Assembly: GCF_019334805.1 (NCBI RefSeq)
Contig: NZ_CP079822.1
Location: 744,001 to 808,000, forward strand
From: Rothia mucilaginosa
GTDB lineage: Bacteria > Actinomycetota > Actinomycetes > Actinomycetales > Micrococcaceae
Direction: 5' to 3'
Length of the DNA: 64,000 bases
Shown here: piece by piece, positions 37,305 to 47,077 of the stretch
Numbering within the stretch: position 1 is the stretch's first letter
How the letters are laid out: each line of letters opens with the position of its first letter
Position numbers and translations under genes: made by a program
Notes under the pieces: generated by a model
The model's database searches: none
Told to the model about the DNA's origin: nothing
The model's input: only the letters and a program-made list of their open reading frames with translations

Positions 37305-39068
37305 TTAGTACTTACGCTCCTTCGGCTCGTAGCGGGTGTAGACAACGGGCTTGGTTTCGAATCGCAGGCCCTTGACACCCTCAAACTCGGATTCGGGGTC
37401 GAGGTAGACCATCGAGTGCTTCATGAAGTTGACATCGTCACGCTTGGGGAAGTCCTCGCGGTAGTGACCACCACGGGATTCCTTACGGTGCAGCGCGCCA
37501 ACGGACATGACCTTTGCCAGCTCAATCAGGAAGCCAAGCTCAACAGCCTCAAGCAGGTCGAGGTTGAAGCGCTTGCCCTTGTCCTGGATGGAGATGTTCT
37601 TGTAACGCTCTTCCAATTCAGCGATGGTTGCCAGTGCTGCGCGGATGGTCTCGTCGGTACGGAACACCTGCATGTCAGCTTCCATAGCCTTCTGCAGGTC
37701 TGCGCGGATAGCGCCGACCTTCTCGGTGCCCTTGCCTTCGAGGATGCCGTTGAGCATGTTGAGAACGCGATCTGCTGCGTCGTCCGGAACCGGTACGAAC
37801 TCAGCGGATGCTGCGTACTCTGCTGCCTTGCGGCCTGCACGCTTACCGAACACGTTGATGTCCAGCAGGGAGTTGGTGCCCAGACGGTTTGCACCGTGGA
37901 CGGACACACAAGCAACCTCACCAGCTGCGTAGAGGCCGGGGATGGTCTCTTCGCTGTTGTGGTAGACCTCGGTCTCGTTGTTGGTGGGGATACCGCCCAT
38001 TGCGTAGTGCGCGGTGGGGAACACCGGGATGGGCTGGTGGTGCGGTTCCACTGCCAGGTAGGTACGAGCGAACTCGGTGATGTCCGGCAGCTTCTCGTCG
38101 ATGTGCGAGGGCTCCAGGTGGGTCAGGTCCAGCAGCACGTAGTCCTTGTGGGGACCGCAGCCGCGGCCTTCGCGCACCTCGTTTGCCATTGCACGTGCCA
38201 CGATATCGCGGGGTGCGAGGTCCTTAATGGTGGGTGCGTAGCGCTCCATGAAGCGCTCACCGTCAGCGTTACGGAGAATACCGCCTTCACCACGAGCACC
38301 CTCGGTGACGAGAATGCCCAGGCCAGCCAGGCCGGTCGGGTGGAACTGAACGAATTCCATGTCCTCCAGGGGCAGGCCTGCACGCAGTGCGATAGCCATG
38401 CCGTCACCGGTGAGGGTGTGTGCGTTGGAGGTGGTCTTGAAGATCTTGCCACAACCGCCGGATGCGAAAATCACGGACTTAGCCTGGAAGACGTGGACCT
38501 CGCCGGTTGCCAGGTCGTAGGAGACGACGCCTGCGGGGCGGGGCTTGCCCTCTTCGTCCTTGACCAGGATCAGGTCGAGAACGTAGAACTCGTTGTAGAA
38601 CTCCACATTGTGGCGAACGCAGTTCTGGTAGAGGGTCTGCAGAATCATGTGGCCGGTACGGTCAGCTGCGTAGCACGCGCGGCGCACAGCAGCCTTACCG
38701 TGGTCACGGGTGTGACCGCCGAAGCGGCGCTGGTCAATGCGGCCTTCGGGGGTTCGGTTGAAGGGAAGACCCATCTTTTCCAGGTCGAGCACAGCGTCAA
38801 TAGCTTCCTTAGCCATGATTTCTGCTGCGTCCTGGTCGACCAGGTAGTCGCCACCCTTGACGGTGTCAAAGGTGTGCCACTCCCAGTTGTCCTCTTCAAC
38901 GTTAGCCAGAGCGGCGCACATGCCACCCTGTGCCGCACCGGTGTGGGAGCGGGTGGGGTATAGCTTGGTCAGTACCGCGGTGCGAACTCGCTGGCCGGCC
39001 TCAATGGCGGCACGCATACCTGCGCCACCGGCACCGACGATCACTACATCGTACTTATGTACCTGCAT
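37305..39068 (-). CDS. sdhA: Succinate dehydrogenase flavoprotein subunit
   Basis: SdhA oxidises succinate to fumarate with covalently bound FAD. In this 587-residue protein, DVVIVGAGGAGMRAAIEA at the N-terminus binds FAD, SHTGAAQGGMCA holds the histidine that links FAD, and HTRDHGKAAVRRACYAADRT and HYAMGGIPTNNETEV form the active site. The C-terminal MKHSMVYLDPES segment is typical of the actinobacterial enzyme. It lies between sdhD and sdhB in the operon. Confidence 0.98.
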   Translation of the reverse strand: MQVHKYDVVIVGAGGAGMRAAIEAGQRVRTAVLTKLYPTRSHTGAAQGGMCAALANVEEDNWEWHTFDTVKGGDYLVDQDAAEIMAKEAIDAVLDLEKMGLPFNRTPEGRIDQRRFGGHTRDHGKAAVRRACYAADRTGHMILQTLYQNCVRHNVEFYNEFYVLDLILVKDEEGKPRPAGVVSYDLATGEVHVFQAKSVIFASGGCGKIFKTTSNAHTLTGDGMAIALRAGLPLEDMEFVQFHPTGLAGLGILVTEGARGEGGILRNADGERFMERYAPTIKDLAPRDIVARAMANEVREGRGCGPHKDYVLLDLTHLEPSHIDEKLPDITEFARTYLAVEPHHQPIPVFPTAHYAMGGIPTNNETEVYHNSEETIPGLYAAGEVACVSVHGANRLGTNSLLDINVFGKRAGRKAAEYAASAEFVPVPDDAADRVLNMLNGILEGKGTEKVGAIRADLQKAMEADMQVFRTDETIRAALATIAELEERYKNISIQDKGKRFNLDLLEAVELGFLIELAKVMSVGALHRKESRGGHYREDFPKRDDVNFMKHSMVYLDPESEFEGVKGLRFETKPVVYTRYEPKERKY

Positions 39069-39119
39069 GATGTTCTTTCTGTGTTTTAGATGTTTTCGTT
39101 TGTCTCGGATACGTCGCCG

Positions 39120-39605
39120 TTAGCGTGCCGAGCAGAAGCTGGGGAGCAGTTCAGCCGCTGCGCCGGAGGGGCAGGGGTCGAACGCGAAGATGGTGAGGGT
39201 ACCAATGAGCAGGACGAATGCGCATGCTGCGAAGAGGATGATCTTCAACCAAGCGCGCAGGCGGTCCTTCTCTGCGTAGTCATCGATGATGACGCGGATA
39301 CCGTTAGCACCGTGCAGCATAGCCAGCCAGAGCAGCAGCAGATCCCAGACCTGCCAGAAGGGGTTCGCCCACTTGCCGCCCACGAAGCCGAAGTCGATGG
39401 CGTGGATGCCGTCGCCGACCATGAGGTTGGAGAACAGGTGACCGAAAATCAGCACGACGAGTACGACGCCGGACAGGCGCATACCCAGCCAAGCGAACAT
39501 CTCAAAGTTGTTGCGCTTGGAGGAGGAGCGGTTGTACTTCACACCGTCGATGCGGTTGTCACGCAGACGGGGTACATAGGTGCGGGGCTTAAGCGGAGTA
39601 GCCAT
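39120..39605 (-). CDS. sdhD: Succinate dehydrogenase hydrophobic membrane anchor subunit
   Basis: This 161-residue protein has three membrane helices and, with SdhC, anchors the complex and holds heme b and quinone. LLWLAMLHGANGIRVIIDDYAE carries the likely heme-ligand His and the conserved Asp. It begins 3 nt after sdhC ends, and sdhA follows 51 nt later. Confidence 0.93.
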   Translation of the reverse strand: MATPLKPRTYVPRLRDNRIDGVKYNRSSSKRNNFEMFAWLGMRLSGVVLVVLIFGHLFSNLMVGDGIHAIDFGFVGGKWANPFWQVWDLLLLWLAMLHGANGIRVIIDDYAEKDRLRAWLKIILFAACAFVLLIGTLTIFAFDPCPSGAAAELLPSFCSAR

Positions 39606-39608
39606 AGT

Positions 39609-40067
39609 TTAGTGACCTCCCATGTGCGAGAAAACGATCGGCAGGTGACGTGCGGCGAAGCCAGCAACGGTGATTGCCCAGAGGAAAAGCACAACCCAGA
39701 GAATCTTGATGTGCGTGTAGGTTGCCTTCTGGCTGATTTCGACGTTGCCGTCCTTGTTCTTCGCCTGAATGTGCTCCACGTGCGAGTTGGTTGCCTTACC
39801 CCAGAAGTCAATGAGGATAATGCGAATACCGTTGAACGCGTGGTAGACGATGGCGGCGACAAGCGCGGTCTCACCCAGACCCATGATGGGGTTCTTGTAC
39901 AGGCTCAGTACGCCATTGTAGGCCTCCGGGGAGATACGCACGACGGCAGTATCCAGGATGTGTACAAGAAGGAAGAAGAAAATCGCGATACCGGTAATGC
40001 GATGAGCAACCCAGGACCACATGCCCCAGCGGCCGCGGTAGAGGGTTCCTTTAGAACCATTCAACAC
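39609..40067 (-). CDS. sdhC: Succinate dehydrogenase cytochrome b556 subunit
   Basis: The 152-residue protein starts with GTG at 40067, with AGGAGG 7 nt upstream. It has three helices; the family segment is RGRWGMWSWVAHRITGIAIF at the first, and VYHAFNGIRIILIDFWGKA holds the second-helix His that ligates heme. First gene of sdhCDAB. The long upstream gap probably carries the regulation of the whole operon. Confidence 0.94.
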   Translation of the reverse strand: MLNGSKGTLYRGRWGMWSWVAHRITGIAIFFFLLVHILDTAVVRISPEAYNGVLSLYKNPIMGLGETALVAAIVYHAFNGIRIILIDFWGKATNSHVEHIQAKNKDGNVEISQKATYTHIKILWVVLFLWAITVAGFAARHLPIVFSHMGGH

Positions 40068-40302
40068 TGAATAACCTCCTGCTGCGACGGCGAGCGTCTG
40101 GGTTCTGGTACCGCATTTTTAGGCTCCAGCTTCCAGGCACAGCTGTGTGCTCACCGACTGCTTTTTGTTCGTCTGTTACTTCCAAGATATCAGGTAAATT
40201 CACAGCTTACTGACACCCTGTTTAGGGTTTTTTTACAGGTTCTAAAAGGGAATTAGAGCATGTTTTTATTGCGATATCGCCTACTTCCCTGTGTTTGTGC
40301 GG

Positions 40303-40321
40303 GACTTACCTTAACCTAACC
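40303..40321. promoter_or_regulatory. Weak DtxR/IdeR-like iron-box candidate
   Basis: TTAACCTAA at 40311-40319 matches 8 of 9 bases of one half of the iron-box consensus; the other half matches poorly. It lies 95 nt before manC and about 240 nt before sdhC. Confidence 0.25.
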
Positions 40322-40402
40322 TCAAACATCGCCTAAATGAGAGCCATCTGACACTTTTTGGTTAAAACCTAAAAGAATTCGATATATGACAAATTGACCC
40401 GC

Positions 40403-40408
40403 TATTCT
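40403..40408 (+). promoter_or_regulatory. Candidate -10 of manC (leaderless)
   Basis: TATTCT is followed by 7 nt and the ATG at 40416. Confidence 0.55.
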
Positions 40409-40415
40409 TGAAGCG

Positions 40416-41525
40416 ATGAATACTGCACTCACTCGATTCCGCCCGCTTATTCCCGCCGGCGGTGTTGGCTCGCGTTTGTGGCCTCTATCCCGCGCGCACG
40501 CCCCGAAGTTCCTGCTCGACCTCACCTCGTCGGGCAATTCCTTGTTGCGTGACACCTACGACCGTCTCATCGATCTCAGCAACGGTTCCGTCATGGTGGT
40601 TACCGGTACTTCGCACGCCAATGCGGTCACCCAGCAGATTCCTGAACTGCGTGCCGCTGACCTGGTACTGGAGCCCTCCCCCAAGGATTCGGCTGCAGCT
40701 ATCGGCCTGGCTTGCGCTATCATCCACCGCCGCGAACCGGACGCCATCATTGGCTCCTTCGCAGCTGACCACGTGATCAGCCCCGTGGATGAATTCCACC
40801 GTGTGGTGACCGAAGCTGTCATCACCGCGGCAACCGGCAAGATTGTCACCATCGGTATTACCCCCACCGAGCCCTCCAGCGCGTTTGGCTACATCCACGC
40901 CAGCGAGTCCCTGGGTATTGAGGACGCCCCCAACGCTCAGGCTGTGGACACCTTCGTGGAGAAGCCCGATGCCGCTACCGCACAGAAGTACCTGGACTCC
41001 GGTGAGTACACCTGGAACGCAGGCATGTTCGTGGCACCGGCGGCTCTGATGCTCAAGCACCTCGAGGCGAACGAGCCCGAGCTGTACGCGGGCATCATGG
41101 AAATTGCTAACGCTTGGGACACCCCCGAGCGTGAGGCTGTTATGGACCGCGTCTGGGAGACCCTGCCCAAGACCGCTATCGACTACGCTGTGGCTGAGCC
41201 CGCTGCGGCAGCGGGCGACGTTGCAATGGTTCCCGGTTCCTTCAGCTGGGACGATGTGGGAGACTTCGACGCTGTGGCACGCCTGAACACCGAGAAGAGC
41301 GGCGAAGAGCTGACCATTCTCGGCGAGAAGGATAACGTTATCAACCACGGTTGTTCCGGCATTATTGTCGCGAATACCGACCGCAAGATCTCTATCCTTG
41401 GCCTCGACGATATCGTTGTGGTGGACACCCCCGACGCCCTGTTGGTCGCTCCGCGCTCCAAGGCACAGGCTGTCAAGGATGCAGTGGGTGAGGTCAAGGC
41501 GCGAGGCCTGAACAACCTCCTCTAA
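40416..41525 (+). CDS. manC: Mannose-1-phosphate guanylyltransferase
   Basis: ManC makes GDP-mannose, the donor for polyprenyl-phosphate-mannose used by the protein O-mannosyltransferase and wall glycan enzymes. The 369-residue protein has the nucleotidyltransferase loop PAGGVGSRLWPLSRAHAPKF, the strand GSFAADHVI, the signatures FVEKPD and YTWNAGMFVAPA, and SFSWDDVGDFDAV. There is no phosphomannose isomerase domain, so it is the single-function type. Stop-rich tandem repeats follow the stop codon. Confidence 0.94.
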   Translation: MNTALTRFRPLIPAGGVGSRLWPLSRAHAPKFLLDLTSSGNSLLRDTYDRLIDLSNGSVMVVTGTSHANAVTQQIPELRAADLVLEPSPKDSAAAIGLACAIIHRREPDAIIGSFAADHVISPVDEFHRVVTEAVITAATGKIVTIGITPTEPSSAFGYIHASESLGIEDAPNAQAVDTFVEKPDAATAQKYLDSGEYTWNAGMFVAPAALMLKHLEANEPELYAGIMEIANAWDTPEREAVMDRVWETLPKTAIDYAVAEPAAAAGDVAMVPGSFSWDDVGDFDAVARLNTEKSGEELTILGEKDNVINHGCSGIIVANTDRKISILGLDDIVVVDTPDALLVAPRSKAQAVKDAVGEVKARGLNNLL

Positions 41526-41535
41526 ATTTTTGGCT

Positions 41536-41583
41536 CTGAGTAGGTAGCCCCGCGCAGTTAGCCCTGAGTAGTTAGCCCCGCGC
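41536..41583 (+). repeat. 28-nt tandem repeat, 1.7 copies, stop-rich
   Basis: CTGAGTAGGTAGCCCCGCGC at 41536 recurs as CTGAGTAGTTAGCCCCGCGC at 41564. It contains several TAG and TGA triplets in different frames just past the manC stop. Confidence 0.8.
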
Positions 41584-41621
41584 GAGTGCTTGAATCCTGC
41601 TCGAGCACAAGATACCTCTAG

Positions 41622-41657
41622 AAACCGGTTCTCTTCTTTTCAGAAGGGAGCCGGTTT
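41622..41657 (+). terminator. Terminator after manC
   Basis: A stem of about 15 bp with one weak pair (AAACCGG...CCGGTTT outer arms), followed by T residues. Confidence 0.8.
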
Positions 41658-41840
41658 TCTTATGCCCCGATGATTATGCTCTGATGGGTCATTGGGTCAT
41701 TTCGCGGGTGGATTCAAGACTTTTGCCTAGTGGGGCCGGTTGAGGGATTCCCACTCAGATGAGAAGAGCGCAGGACGCCTTGCAGGCCCGACGCAGACTG
41801 CACTTCCAGACTCTGATACGAGCCAAGGAGTAGCTTCTAT

Positions 41841-41855
41841 AGAGAACCATTCTCA
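41841..41855. promoter_or_regulatory. Zur-box candidate
   Basis: AGAGAACCATTCTCA contains the perfect inverted repeat GAGAA-CCA-TTCTC. Its reverse complement matches the streptomycete Zur consensus TGAAAATGATTTTCA at 11 of 15 positions. It lies 15 nt before the ATG of a zinc-chaperone-like gene and just upstream of the -10. Confidence 0.6.
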
Positions 41856-41858
41856 TGT

Positions 41859-41864
41859 TAATCT
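41859..41864 (+). promoter_or_regulatory. Candidate -10 of the aztD-like gene (leaderless)
   Basis: TAATCT is followed by 6 nt and the ATG at 41871. The zinc-box candidate ends 4 nt upstream. Confidence 0.5.
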
Positions 41865-41870
41865 TGGTAC

Positions 41871-43280
41871 ATGCACATGACCCGTAAGTTTTTCCTCACC
41901 CGTGCCGGCGCACTCGGCGCAGTAGCCGCACTCGCCCTGACCGCATGCGGCTCCCAGACCACCCAGAACGCCCAGACCAGCCCCAGCGCCTCCACCTCCG
42001 CGAGCGCAACCCCCGCCCCTATCACCGAAGGCAAGGGCGCGGCAAGCCGCGTCGCCATCACCTACGACGGCGGCGTGCTCGTCTACGACGCCAAGGACAT
42101 GAAGTTGCTCGCAAACATCCCCAAGGAAGGCTTCCTGCGCCTCTCCGACGCTGGCGATAACCGCCACCTCGTCGTTGCAGACGGTAACAGCTACACCTTC
42201 CTGGACACCGGCGTATGGTCCGTAGCGCACGGCGACCACTCGCACTACTACACCACCGCCCCGTCTCTGTCTTCGCTGTCTCTTGCAGCTGACCACACCG
42301 GTCACGTCATCAAGGACAACGGCAAGGTCGCGGCATTCGCTGACGGCACCGGCTCCTTCGCCGTGTACGACCCGGCGAAGCTGACCCACGACAAGCGCAC
42401 CGCATCCTCCCTGGAGACCACCACCGTCACCCTGCCGCAGCCGCACCACGGCTTCGCAATCCCGCTGCCCAACGACCAGTACCTGGTAGCGGTTGGCGAT
42501 TCGAAGACCCGCACCGGTGCCGCTGTTGTGGATGCGCAGGGTAAGACCGTTCTCGAGAGCCCCGCATGCCCCGGTGTTCACGGTGAAGCTATCGCCAAGG
42601 ACGGCGCGTTCTCCATCGGTTGCACCGACGGCGCGCTGGTCTACAAGGACGGTAAGTTCACCAAGATTACCAACCCCGAGGACCCGTACTCGCGTTCCGG
42701 TAACCAGGCTGGTAAGGCTGATTCCCAGTACGTTCTGGCGGACTACAAGACCGATAAGGACGCTAAGCTGGAGCGCCCCGAGAAGTTCTCCATCATCGAC
42801 ACTGTCGCGGCAACCCGCACCGTCTACTCCCTGCCCTCTGGCGTGAGCTACACCTTCCGTTCGCTGGCTCGCGGCCCCCAGGGTGAGGCGCTGCTACTGA
42901 CCACCGACGGTAAGCTGCGCATCTTCGATCCGGCGACCGGTGCCGAGCTGGGATCCGTACAGCTAATGGAGGCGTGGACCGAGTCTGAGACGTGGCAGGA
43001 TGAGCGTCCGGCGCTGTGGGTGGACGGTAAGACCGCCTACGTGACCGACCCGGCGACCAAGAAGCTCATTGCGGTGTCCCTGTCGAACCCGGCAGCTCCG
43101 AAGGAGCTGATGAGCGTGGAGCTTCCGAAGACCCCGAACGAGATTCTGGGTGTCTCCTCCTCGAACGCTGCACCGGTTGAGGCTGAGGCTCACGGCTCTG
43201 AGGCACACGGCACTGCTTCCTCCTCGGCTTCGGCTGACGCGCACGAGTCCGGCGAGGCTCATGAGGGCCACTCCCACTAG
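41871..43280 (+). CDS. AztD-like zinc metallochaperone lipoprotein
   Basis: This 469-residue protein has a lipoprotein signal (ALGAVAALALTACGS, Cys lipobox at about residue 25), a Ser/Thr/Pro linker, then a beta-propeller-like domain with repeated blades (VAITYDGGVLVYDAKDM, FIDGTDGAL-like strands). AztD proteins bind zinc in the periplasm and pass it to the binding protein AztC. Candidate zinc ligands are AHGDHSHYY near residue 122 and the His-rich tail HESGEAHEGHSH. No aztABC transporter genes adjoin it. The ATG at 41877 is an alternative start. The upstream Zur-box supports the zinc role. Confidence 0.8.
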   Translation: MHMTRKFFLTRAGALGAVAALALTACGSQTTQNAQTSPSASTSASATPAPITEGKGAASRVAITYDGGVLVYDAKDMKLLANIPKEGFLRLSDAGDNRHLVVADGNSYTFLDTGVWSVAHGDHSHYYTTAPSLSSLSLAADHTGHVIKDNGKVAAFADGTGSFAVYDPAKLTHDKRTASSLETTTVTLPQPHHGFAIPLPNDQYLVAVGDSKTRTGAAVVDAQGKTVLESPACPGVHGEAIAKDGAFSIGCTDGALVYKDGKFTKITNPEDPYSRSGNQAGKADSQYVLADYKTDKDAKLERPEKFSIIDTVAATRTVYSLPSGVSYTFRSLARGPQGEALLLTTDGKLRIFDPATGAELGSVQLMEAWTESETWQDERPALWVDGKTAYVTDPATKKLIAVSLSNPAAPKELMSVELPKTPNEILGVSSSNAAPVEAEAHGSEAHGTASSSASADAHESGEAHEGHSH

Positions 43281-43314
43281 GGCTCTCGCGCTGAGATAAA
43301 CCGAGCGAAAGCAT

Positions 43315-43357
43315 AAAGAGAGATGCGACCGATAACCTATCGGTCGCATCTCTCTTT
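43315..43357. terminator. Terminator between convergent aztD-like and 2H genes
   Basis: Perfect stem of about 20 bp (AAAGAGAGATGCGACCGATA with its complement) and a 3-nt loop. Confidence 0.92.
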
Positions 43358-43384
43358 ATGTATGCAGGGTTTATGCGCCAGCCA

Positions 43385-43963
43385 CTAACGCAGCGGCAGA
43401 ACCCCAATCTCTTCCCAGTTCTGCCCGTCGTAGGAGTAGTAATGCAGGTGATCCACGGTGAAGGTGCGTTGCTCGGCGGGCAGAGCATCAAACACCTCAT
43501 GGGCATTCGCCACCTGCTCCTCCGTGAGCCCGTGGCCCAGGGTCACGTGCGGCACGTACGGGAAGGATGCCGCACCGGCGCCGAACAGTTCAACCAGCTT
43601 CTGGTGAATCTGCTCAAACTCGGTCTTGCCCGCCTCCAGGTTCAGGTACTCCACCTCGGTCACCGGGCGGAAGGAATGCACCGAACCCCAGCGCGCCTCA
43701 AAACGCGGTGCGTCCAGCGCCTCGCGGAACTGCGGGGACTGCACCGCAGCCAGCAGCGATTCTGTCAGCTCCGTCAGGTACACGGTCACGTGCGTGCTAA
43801 TCGGTGCCGCAGCACCGCCAACTACCGTGCGCTTCCACTCTTCCAGGCGCTGAACATTCTCACCGCTCACATGCGCAATAACGCTCAGGTAGCGGCGACC
43901 GGGTTTCAGGGTCGGGGATACAGGAGCCGTCGTGGGGCTCGAAGAGTTCTCTTGTGCTGTCAT
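43385..43963 (-). CDS. 2H phosphoesterase (2'-5' RNA ligase family)
   Basis: This 192-residue protein has the two His-x-Thr motifs of 2H phosphoesterases: STHVTVYLTE near residue 57 and PHVTLGHGL near residue 138. The family hydrolyses cyclic phosphates or 2'-5' linkages in RNA and nucleotides; the substrate is unknown. The N-terminal 20 residues are a Ser/Thr/Pro-rich lead. It is close downstream of trpS, 51 nt away, and could be co-transcribed with it. Confidence 0.87.
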   Translation of the reverse strand: MTAQENSSSPTTAPVSPTLKPGRRYLSVIAHVSGENVQRLEEWKRTVVGGAAAPISTHVTVYLTELTESLLAAVQSPQFREALDAPRFEARWGSVHSFRPVTEVEYLNLEAGKTEFEQIHQKLVELFGAGAASFPYVPHVTLGHGLTEEQVANAHEVFDALPAEQRTFTVDHLHYYSYDGQNWEEIGVLPLR

Positions 43964-44014
43964 CTCAATCGTGCAGGTAATGCGGCGCCTCAGCCGGGCA
44001 GGCTGAACAGCGCG

Positions 44015-45142
<1,128 letters not shown>

Positions 45143-45165
45143 TTATCTGTAGGTGGGTCCGCGTC

Positions 45166-46041
45166 TTACTCACCGATGCGGTAGTCAACCACGAGCGGCG
45201 CGTGATCGCTGAAACGCTCATCGTAGCTTGCCGCGCGGTCCACGACCGCTTCCACGGCGCTTTCGGCGAGCGCCGGGGTCGCCATGTGGTAGTCGATACG
45301 CCAGCCTGCGTCATTATCGAACGCCTTACCGCGGTAAGACCACCAGGTGTAGGGGCCGGGCACCTGACCCGCCAGCTCACGAGCCACATCGCGGTAGCCG
45401 ATATCGCCGAAGAAGCGGTCAAAGTAGGCGCGTTCCTCCGGCAGGAAGCCGGCACGCTTCTGGTTAGCCTTCCAGTTCTTAATGTCCAGCTCGGTGTGGC
45501 CCACGTTCAAATCGCCCACGATGAGCACGTGGTCCGAGTGCTTTGCCAGTTCAGGCATGCGCACCAGCATGCGCTCCAGGAAGCGGTACTTATCGTCCTG
45601 CTTCTGGGTGCCGACCTCACCGGAGTGAACGTAGGCGCTGACCACGGTCAGGGTCTTACCGTTGGGCAGAACGTAGTCCGCCTCAACCCAGCGGCCCGAA
45701 TCGTCAAAGTACTCTTCGCCAATATTCGAGCGGGTCGCCACCGGCTGATTCTCCAGGACTTCACCGGCCGAGTTCGGGGTGTGGCGGGTCGCCACCAGTA
45801 CACCGGCGCGGCCCTTCGCGGCAGCCTCCGCGTGCAGAATATGCCACTGGGATTCGTCCAGCAGCTCACGCACGATAGCGTCGGGGGCGCGCACCTCCTG
45901 CAGGCAGAGAATGTCGATGTCACGGCTCGCCAACCACGCCGCCATATCCTTCTTGTAGGCGGCTCGGATACCGTTCACATTCACGCTCGCCACGCGAAGC
46001 AGACCGCTCGGGCGCGGTGCAGGGGTGTTAGAAAAATGCAT
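45166..46041 (-). CDS. xth: Exodeoxyribonuclease III / AP endonuclease
   Basis: This 291-residue EEP-family nuclease repairs abasic sites and degrades DNA from 3' ends. Catalytic segments are VASVNVNGIRAA at the N-terminus, ILCLQEVRAP (Glu metal ligand), VSAYVHSG, VGDLNVGHTELD (Asp/Asn pair), and FSDHAPLVVDY (His). ExoIII-like FDNDAGWRIDYH is present. The start directly follows a -10 hexamer and lies 80 nt from the divergent GntR gene. Confidence 0.95.
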   Translation of the reverse strand: MHFSNTPAPRPSGLLRVASVNVNGIRAAYKKDMAAWLASRDIDILCLQEVRAPDAIVRELLDESQWHILHAEAAAKGRAGVLVATRHTPNSAGEVLENQPVATRSNIGEEYFDDSGRWVEADYVLPNGKTLTVVSAYVHSGEVGTQKQDDKYRFLERMLVRMPELAKHSDHVLIVGDLNVGHTELDIKNWKANQKRAGFLPEERAYFDRFFGDIGYRDVARELAGQVPGPYTWWSYRGKAFDNDAGWRIDYHMATPALAESAVEAVVDRAASYDERFSDHAPLVVDYRIGE

Positions 46042-46048
46042 AGTCTTA

Positions 46049-46054
46049 ATTATG
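46049..46054 (-). promoter_or_regulatory. Candidate -10 of xth (leaderless)
   Basis: On the minus strand CATAAT is followed by 7 nt and the ATG at 46041. Confidence 0.5.
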
Positions 46055-46110
46055 CCAGTTTGAAGGAAGAGAAATTTTCACTCGTGCGCGTTTTTTCTCT
46101 GGCTGAACGG

Positions 46111-46116
46111 TAAACT
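46111..46116 (+). promoter_or_regulatory. Candidate -10 of the GntR gene (leaderless)
   Basis: TAAACT precedes GTG 46122 by 5 nt and ATG 46125 by 8 nt. Confidence 0.4.
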
Positions 46117-46121
46117 ATTGG

Positions 46122-46955
46122 GTGATGAATTCACACTCCTCACAGACCACCGACCACGGTGCCCCCTCACATTCTGCGGGCACCACCGCATCCGAAAGTA
46201 CCGCTCACAACGCTGAGAGCCGCTACGAGCTACCCCCGATTCCCGGCCCGAAGTACGAGCAGGTCATCCACTACATTGAGCAGCGCTACATTATTCCCGG
46301 CAAGCCCGGCGATAAGCTGCCCACCGAACGCATGATTCAGCAGAACTTTGGGGTGAGCCGCCAGACGGTTCGTAGCGCCCTGAAGGTTCTGATTGAACGC
46401 GGCCTGCTCTACAACGTGCAGGGCTCCGGCACCTACGTTGCCGAGCGTAGCGACGCCACCTACATTCCGCGCGTGGACACCTTCGTTGACGATATGCGCC
46501 GCCGCGGTTTTGAGGGCTCCACCCGCATGATTGCGACCCGCTGGGTGGACGCCACCGAAGAGATCTCCACCCACCTATCCGTGCCGGTGGGCGAGCAGGT
46601 GCTGTTCGTGCGCCGCCTGCGTCTTGCCGACCACGAAGTCATCGGCTTTGAGCGTTCCTACTTTGTCAAGGCCGCCGCAAGTAGCATCCTGGACGCCATG
46701 ATGGCGGAGATGTCCGGTGCGATGAGCTCGCTAGACCAGCTTGCCGACACCCCCAACGCCATTAAGCACGCCCGCGTACGCACCAGCGCGGCGCTCTTCA
46801 CCGACGCCGACGCCGAGGCGTTCAACCAGCAGGTTCCCGTGGGCGAGGCGGCGTTCAAGGTCTGCGCGACCGGCTACACCGAAGAAGGTAGCCCCGTAGA
46901 GTACGCAGAGACCTTGTACCTTGCCGATGCCTACTTCTACGAGATGATTCTCTAG
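46122..46955 (+). CDS. GntR family regulator, HutC/UTRA type
   Basis: This 277-residue regulator has a disordered Ser/Thr/His-rich lead of about 40 residues, then a winged helix (YEQVIHYIEQRYIIPGKPGD, NFGVSRQTVRSALKVLIERG, GSGTYVAE), and a UTRA effector domain from about residue 115 (VPVGEQVLFVRRLRLAD, IGFERSYFV). HutC-type regulators sense sugars, amino sugars or histidine intermediates. Its target and effector are unknown, and its only neighbour across a short divergent gap is xth. The GTG and the following ATG are both possible starts. Confidence 0.9.
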   Translation: MMNSHSSQTTDHGAPSHSAGTTASESTAHNAESRYELPPIPGPKYEQVIHYIEQRYIIPGKPGDKLPTERMIQQNFGVSRQTVRSALKVLIERGLLYNVQGSGTYVAERSDATYIPRVDTFVDDMRRRGFEGSTRMIATRWVDATEEISTHLSVPVGEQVLFVRRLRLADHEVIGFERSYFVKAAASSILDAMMAEMSGAMSSLDQLADTPNAIKHARVRTSAALFTDADAEAFNQQVPVGEAAFKVCATGYTEEGSPVEYAETLYLADAYFYEMIL

Positions 46956-46986
46956 CACCTGCCTTTTCTCTTGTGATGACAGTGTG

Positions 46987-47032
46987 AAGGGCGGTGCCCC
47001 GGTAGATTGTTCTACCGGGGCACCGCCCTTTT
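46987..47032. terminator. Terminator between GntR gene and folD
   Basis: Perfect 20-bp stem with loop TTGT, followed by TTTT. Confidence 0.92.
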
Positions 47033-47077
47033 GAGTTATCAGCTCTGAAATATTTCAGCTCTAAAATGCTGCGGGCC

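Larger units (their letters stand above)
40068..40415. other. Divergent promoter region, sdhC / manC
   Basis: 348 nt without a gene; AT-rich between 40180 and 40400. It holds the sdh operon promoter on the minus strand, the manC -10 at 40403-40408, and a possible DtxR/IdeR-like half-box at 40303-40321. Confidence 0.5.
41658..41870. other. Region upstream of the aztD-like gene
   Basis: About 210 nt without a gene. It carries the zinc-box candidate and the -10 element listed separately. Confidence 0.5.
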
